From: Clostridia bacterium
GTDB lineage: Bacteria; Bacillota; Clostridia; Lachnospirales; WQUN01
Assembly: GCA_025997155.1 (NCBI GenBank)
Contig: BNUF01000053.1
Coordinates: 1 to 14,417 of the forward strand
Direction of reading: 5' to 3'
Length of the DNA stretch: 14,417 bases
The position numbers and the translations under genes are program-made. The notes under the pieces are model-generated. The model was not told where the DNA came from, made no database searches, and saw nothing but the letters and a program-made list of their open reading frames with translations. Below are positions 13,723-14,417 of this stretch, piece by piece. Numbering within the stretch: position 1 is the first letter of the stretch; each line of letters begins with the position of its first letter.

Positions 13723-14417
13723 CCTGTTCAAGGGCGAAATCCAGAAGACGGCGCAAAAATTTCTCGGTCTCGTTCGCTCCGATTGGAATATACGGAAACT
13801 TAAAGTACGGTTGGTCATAAAGTTCATGTAAATGCGCGACAATCGGCTCGCCGTACCACGGCGAAACGAGTACGTTGAAGTTCGCCCGCGGAATAGTTTT
13901 CCACTCCGAAACGCCCGCCGATTCCGGCCCGAAAAGTACGTTTACCTTAAGCCCTAGATTTTCTATAAGGCGTTTGTATTCCCTCAAATTCCCTTTCCAA
14001 AAGGGGTCTTGATAAGGGATAGACGCGAACAGGTTCACGGTGTTTTTTTCGCTCCGCGTGGGGTTATCTCCCTCAAAAAGCGCGACGTACTGGTCGATAA
14101 TCGCGTTCACAACGTCGCTGTGGGCGATAAGGTTGTTACACTTGAACCCGGGCGTTTCGACGCAAACAATCGGTTTGCCTATTTCCGCGAATTCGGCGGT
14201 AAGGCTCTCCACGTCGTCCCCGACGATACCCGCCGTACACCCCGTAAGGATTACCTGTAAATCCGTGTCCAAAACTTTGTACGTATTTCTTACAACATCG
14301 CGCAGCTGGTCAATCCCGCCGAACACAACCTCGCTTTCGCCGAAATTCGTACACGGAGTCGTGTTTCCCCCCGCGTACCCTTTCGCCCGCTCGAAGAATC
14401 CGTTTATCATTGTGCCG
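13717..14417. other. Inverted DNA segment bounded by 6-bp inverted repeats CGGCAC / GTGCCG
   Basis: CGGCAC at 13717-13722 and its reverse complement GTGCCG at 14412-14417 bound a 689-bp segment (13723-14411) that is backwards relative to its gene. Flipping it gives TGC GGC ACA ATG at the left junction and GAA CAG GGT GCC at the right, one open K frame. The repeat may be longer than six bases, because the right copy ends at the window edge. A site-specific invertible element, a fixed inversion or a chimeric join would all leave this pattern. Confidence 0.7.
13723..14417 (-). pseudogene. Nitrogenase-like K subunit, internal part (about residues 38-268), on the opposite strand
   Basis: Read on the minus strand, this segment continues the K protein exactly where the plus-strand fragment stops, with GT-MINGFFERAKGYAGG at the right edge. 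It goes on through TTPCTNFGESEVVFGG (NifK-like), LTGCTAGIVGDD (the third P-cluster Cys), WYGEPIVAHLHELY and FPYIPIGANETEKFLRRL. Homology ends at the Gln codon finishing at 13724. Farther left the minus frame is only the complement of the plus-strand K start and of D. Its ATG at 14410 is an internal Met and not a start. The C-terminal part of K (perhaps 180 residues) should lie beyond 14417. If the segment is flipped, both junctions stay in frame. Confidence 0.85.

Noticed and set aside
13723..13831. The 35-codon tail of the plus-strand K frame as a genuine alternative C-terminus
   Set aside because: These codons are the exact complement of the K segment encoded on the minus strand (FLRRLLDFALEQ), so they are a by-product of the inversion.
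13451..14410. A 319-residue minus-strand gene ending at 13451
   Set aside because: Only 13723-14411 is K-like. Left of 13723 the frame is the complement of the plus-strand K and D genes, and the ATG at 14410 is an internal Met.
1..14417. CRISPR arrays, tRNA or rRNA genes, and insertion-sequence transposases
   Set aside because: I saw no regularly spaced repeats, no cloverleaf-like or rRNA sequence, and no transposase-like protein in the window.

Overview
The window looks like part of a bacterial chromosome. It has sigma-70/sigma-A promoters close to consensus, strong GGAGG-type ribosome binding sites, TTG starts and tightly packed genes. A nitrogenase-like operon suggests an anaerobe, most likely a Clostridia-type Firmicute, but the taxonomy is a guess. 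Both window ends cut through genes.

Bases 1-6657 (minus strand) are a defence block. A type III restriction-modification system (mod at 4813-6657, res from 1072 running off the left edge) is split by a two-gene module. That module is an AAA+ ATPase (3684-4673) and a subtilisin-fold protein (1145-3667), which match the IetAS anti-phage pair. The module is clearly AT-richer than mod and res, so it looks like a later insertion. The subtilisin gene is broken by one in-frame TAA, and its catalytic Ser codon reads Asn. The specificity region of mod is also AT-rich, as expected for a swapped target-recognition domain. A near-perfect consensus promoter and a 101-bp imperfect palindrome precede mod.

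Bases 6862-9816 (minus strand) are housekeeping genes. A HAD phosphatase (gph-like) is coupled to pheS and has its own promoter. Upstream of it is an iron/zinc alcohol dehydrogenase of the YqhD/BDH type, closed by a strong terminator. pheS is not followed by pheT; the defence block lies there instead.

Bases 9901-14417 carry a sulfur-metabolism cluster. It starts from a perfect TTGACA-17-TATAAT promoter that lies back to back with the alcohol dehydrogenase promoter. mccB and mccA (reverse transsulfuration, homocysteine to cysteine) are followed by a second promoter, a large AT-rich dyad, and a nitrogenase-like D subunit (12126-13610, TTG start). The D subunit keeps the P-cluster cysteines and the cofactor-type cysteine. 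The neighbours suggest a sulfur-related nitrogenase-like enzyme such as methylthio-alkane reductase, though the sequence alone does not prove this.

The partner K subunit starts normally at 13610, but after 37 codons the sequence flips. The next 229 codons of K lie on the opposite strand (14411 down to 13723), bounded by the 6-bp inverted repeat CGGCAC/GTGCCG, whose right copy is the last six bases of the window. Flipping 13723-14411 restores one continuous reading frame through both junctions. This is either a real invertible switch or inversion inside a metalloenzyme gene, or an assembly or amplification chimera at a contig end.
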